The notes below the pieces were generated by a model that ran no database searches, was not told the origin of the DNA, and saw nothing but the letters and a program-made list of their open reading frames with translations. The translations under genes and the position numbers were made by a program. Below are positions 6,703-8,176 of a stretch of DNA of 8,176 nucleotides, piece after piece. This DNA is from Betaproteobacteria bacterium (GTDB lineage Bacteria; Pseudomonadota; Gammaproteobacteria; Burkholderiales; Burkholderiaceae_E). Positions within the stretch are counted from its first letter, which is position 1, and each line of letters opens with the position of its first letter. The stretch lies in the NCBI GenBank assembly GCA_016868095.1, contig VGHV01000094.1, positions 1-8,176 on the forward strand, in the 5' to 3' direction.

Positions 6703-7134
6703 CGCGAAGGGGCCACCACCCAAGGCTGTGAACTCAGCCAGGATCGCCGGCGCACGCTGAGGTTGCTCGTGTAACTGGTCCAATACATCGTTGGGCGCTT
6801 GAACCAGCCCGTCAATGGCACTTCCCCAATAACCTTCGCGGAAAGCGAGTTGCATATGCCAGTCACGAAACAGGCGAATCGGGATTTGTTGCTCGCTCAG
6901 GATCTCGATATCTCCATGCCGCGGATCGTGGCGAATGGCCTGCCAAAGCTTTCCCATGCTTGGGTCTGGACCCTCGATCCATTGGTAAAACAAGCCACGG
7001 TCATAAACCAACAAGCCGGTGATCATCTCAGCCTGGTTACGACCTCTGGCTTGGCCGAGCAAATACAAAAGCTCGAGTTCCGTCAAAGGAATCGTGGCCT
7101 TGCTGCGATAGACCAGTGTGGAAAGCGGCGTCAA
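6688..7134 (-). CDS. stand-alone BLUF-domain blue-light photoreceptor
   Basis: BLUF domains bind FAD and respond to blue light through a hydrogen-bond switch. The 148 residues are one domain plus a C-terminal helical extension, the size of PixD/Slr1694-type short BLUF proteins, with no EAL or other output domain. The key residues fall at a constant offset of 12 from AppA: Y9 (AppA Y21) in LVYRS, N33 (N45) in GRNQAEMITGLL, Q51 (Q63) in FYQWIEGP, W92 (W104) and M94 (M106) in DWHMQL. The photocycle should therefore be intact. The start is TTG (7132-7134): the frame is open back to 7186 with no ATG or GTG, and AGGG lies 8 nt upstream. A later start would remove Y9. It lies 127 bp after the alpha/beta hydrolase on the same strand and converges with the chrA operon. 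The output partner is unknown. Confidence 0.92.
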   Translation of the reverse strand: MTPLSTLVYRSKATIPLTELELLYLLGQARGRNQAEMITGLLVYDRGLFYQWIEGPDPSMGKLWQAIRHDPRHGDIEILSEQQIPIRLFRDWHMQLAFREGYWGSAIDGLVQAPNDVLDQLHEQPQRAPAILAEFTALGGGPFARTLR

Positions 7135-7142
7135 AGTACGTG

Positions 7143-7146
7143 CCCT
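7143..7146 (-). promoter_or_regulatory. ribosome binding site supporting the TTG start of the BLUF gene
   Basis: On the - strand AGGG lies 8 nt before TTG 7134. No ATG, GTG or other TTG is in frame between the upstream stop TAA (7188-7186) and this codon, so the site decides the start. Confidence 0.6.
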
Positions 7147-7154
7147 ACAAAGTC

Positions 7155-7173
7155 GCCTCGAAGGACCCGAGGC
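7155..7173 (-). promoter_or_regulatory. hairpin in the BLUF gene leader
   Basis: GCCTCG and CGAGGC form a perfect 6-bp stem around a 7-nt loop (GGTCCTT on the - strand), ending 8 nt before the AGGG ribosome site. There is no T-run after it, so it is not a standard terminator. It could affect ribosome access or protect the 5' end, or be chance in GC-rich DNA. Confidence 0.4.
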
Positions 7174-7230
7174 TTGGTCAGCGGCTTATGTAACCCACCG
7201 CAGCGTTCATTATGGACCTTTCACGCGGGT

Positions 7231-7260
7231 TGCATAGCCCTAAAGCCCCAATATTGTCAA
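7231..7260 (-). promoter_or_regulatory. possible sigma-70 promoter for the BLUF gene
   Basis: TTGACA (7260-7255) is a perfect -35 hexamer, just after the hydrolase stop codon. At an 18-bp spacing lies TATGCA (7236-7231), only a 3/6 match to the -10 consensus. Transcription would begin about 90 nt before the TTG start. The -35 is convincing and the -10 weak, so an independent promoter is possible but not certain. Confidence 0.38.
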
Positions 7261-7261
7261 T

Positions 7262-8050
7262 TTATTTTGACAACTTCGTGAGGCAATGTCGGCTGACAAA
7301 TCCTTGTAATAATTGATTGAATGCCTCTGGCGATTCGAGTTGGGGAAAGTGCCCCTCACCAGGCATCACACAAATATCTGCTCCGGGTACTTGCTCAGCA
7401 ATCGTATCTAAATAAGGCATTGTTTCGCCTAGCTTGAGGGCATGGCGACCGTTGGCATCGGTACGGGTGGTTTGGATGACCGATAAGGGAATCGCAAAGC
7501 GCTGAACCTGTTTGAGTGCACTTTCAAACACGGCGGCGTCCCAGCCCATCATGTTGGCGCGTAAAGCCCGCGCGTCTTCTGCACGCATCCGTGTCGATCG
7601 CTCAAGAATGGCCCGACGCTGACTGGCTGAAATCCGATCGGTAAACATCGCCTCGAAAAATTCACGCAAGAATTGCTTGAACCCGTCCATTCGCATCGTC
7701 TCAAGCGCCTTTGCCTGGGCCTCTTGTCGCGGGCCAGGCGGCGCATTTCTTGAGCCGTCGACCAGCATTAAGGCAGCGACCGCCGAGGGTCGATGACTCG
7801 CAGCCTCAAGAATGACCCTACAGCCCATTGAGTGTCCAACCAAGGCAACCCGTTCAAGACCAAGCGCATCGAGTTGCTGCCACATCGACTCGGCAAGCGC
7901 TTCGAGCGACCAGCGCTCATCGGCTGGGGTATTGCCATGACCCGGCAAATCAAGAGCGAGCACCGGACATTGGCGCCCGAAAAAACTCAGTTGCGCGGCC
8001 CAGTCACTGCCGTCGCAGGTGAAGCCGTGGATAAAAACAAGGGTAGTCAT
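7262..8050 (-). CDS. alpha/beta hydrolase fold protein
   Basis: A soluble alpha/beta hydrolase of 262 residues with unknown substrate. Visible: oxyanion-loop motif FIHGFTCDGSDW at 6-17, LDLPGHGNT at 33-41, the nucleophile elbow GHSMG (72-76) with S74, and the C-terminal GEGHFPQLESPEAFN segment with catalytic H234. A helical cap fills roughly residues 105-175. The catalytic acid is less obvious; the aspartate in TTRTDANGRH is a candidate. It resembles esterase/haloperoxidase-like members common in Burkholderiales. There is no signal peptide. ATG 8050 was chosen because AAGG lies 7 nt before it; a GTG nine codons upstream (8077) falls inside a hairpin and has no such site. It starts 38 bp downstream of tRNA-Leu and could be read from the tRNA promoter. 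The stop is TAA. Confidence 0.88.
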   Translation of the reverse strand: MTTLVFIHGFTCDGSDWAAQLSFFGRQCPVLALDLPGHGNTPADERWSLEALAESMWQQLDALGLERVALVGHSMGCRVILEAASHRPSAVAALMLVDGSRNAPPGPRQEAQAKALETMRMDGFKQFLREFFEAMFTDRISASQRRAILERSTRMRAEDARALRANMMGWDAAVFESALKQVQRFAIPLSVIQTTRTDANGRHALKLGETMPYLDTIAEQVPGADICVMPGEGHFPQLESPEAFNQLLQGFVSRHCLTKLSK

Positions 8051-8062
8051 TCGCTTGCCTTG

Positions 8063-8077
8063 GTGGCTGCTAGCCAC
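8063..8077 (-). other. short hairpin between tRNA-Leu and the hydrolase start
   Basis: GTGGCT and AGCCAC form a perfect 6-bp stem with a 3-nt loop, placed between the tRNA 3' end (8089) and the hydrolase ribosome site (8061-8058). No T-run follows, so it is not a typical terminator. It might mark a processing point in a joint tRNA-mRNA transcript. Confidence 0.4.
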
Positions 8078-8088
8078 GATTTGACGTT

Positions 8089-8175
8089 TGGTGCCGGGGG
8101 CGGGAATCGAACCCGCACGCCCTCACGGGCACTGGATTTTGAGTCCAGCGCGTCTACCTATTCCACCACCCCGGC
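8089..8175 (-). tRNA. tRNA-Leu, anticodon CAA (reads UUG)
   Basis: The 87-nt gene includes an encoded CCA end (8091-8089) after discriminator A (8092). The acceptor stem GCCGGGG (8175-8169) pairs fully with CCCCGGC (8099-8093). The anticodon arm is CTGGA, loop CTCAAAA, TCCAG, giving anticodon CAA. The T arm is GCGGG, loop TTCGATT, CCCGC. The long variable arm (TGCCCGTGAGGGCG region) is that of a class II tRNA, and the GGTAGACGC D-arm is typical of tRNA-Leu. The whole gene lies in the window; its promoter is beyond the right edge. Confidence 0.96.
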
Positions 8176-8176
8176 A

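Noticed and set aside
6799..7281. 160-residue + strand frame opposite the BLUF gene
   Set aside because: The - strand frame has all BLUF motifs; the + frame shows no recognisable domain and is a shadow.
8051..8077. GTG 8077 as the hydrolase start
   Set aside because: It sits inside a hairpin with no ribosome site, while ATG 8050 has AAGG at 7 nt and begins right before the first strand.
8089..8175. tRNA-Leu as an attachment site of an integrated element covering the hydrolase and BLUF genes
   Set aside because: No second copy of the tRNA 3' end was seen in the window, there is no integrase, and base composition matches the core genes.
1..8176. CRISPR array, insertion sequence, phage genes or toxin-antitoxin pair
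   Set aside because: No regularly spaced repeats, transposase-like frames, phage motifs or paired small genes were found on either strand.

Overview
The window looks like a core-chromosome segment from a betaproteobacterium, most likely Burkholderiales. The evidence is the gene set (miaA end, purM, hda, a HAD-IB phosphatase, pcnB, folK, a deoxynucleoside kinase), its order, and the close resemblance of PurM and Hda to that order's proteins as I remember them. Base composition is moderately GC-rich and even throughout, and I see no insertion sequence, integrase, CRISPR array or rRNA. Genus cannot be fixed from the sequence; an Alcaligenaceae-like or related lineage is a guess.

Layout: (1) 1-291, the 3' end of miaA on the + strand, convergent with (2) purM on the - strand. 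(3) A 38-bp divergent gap separates purM from a tightly packed + strand block of seven genes: hda, a HAD-IB hydrolase, pcnB, folK, a deoxynucleoside kinase, and two short ChrA-type transporter genes. Gaps in the block run from a 26-bp overlap to 49 bp, so it reads as one operon. It ends at a good Rho-independent terminator candidate that overlaps the last stop codon. (4) On the - strand, convergent with that block, is a set read right to left: tRNA-Leu(CAA), an alpha/beta hydrolase starting 38 bp after the tRNA, and a stand-alone BLUF blue-light photoreceptor 127 bp after the hydrolase.

How the genes fit together: the left and middle parts are housekeeping. They cover tRNA modification (MiaA), purine synthesis (PurM), control of replication initiation (Hda), RNA 3' adenylation (PcnB), folate synthesis (FolK) and deoxynucleoside salvage (dNK). 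The ChrA pair adds a putative inner-membrane anion transporter to the end of that operon. In relatives I recall panB after the kinase, so this looks like a lineage-specific addition.

The least ordinary part is the right end. The BLUF protein keeps every flavin photocycle residue at a constant offset from AppA numbering but has no output domain. It begins at an obligatory TTG codon, has a leader hairpin, and its 3' end is nearly duplicated in tandem. I see no clearly new multi-gene system. The hydrolase-BLUF pair beside tRNA-Leu is the best candidate for further work.
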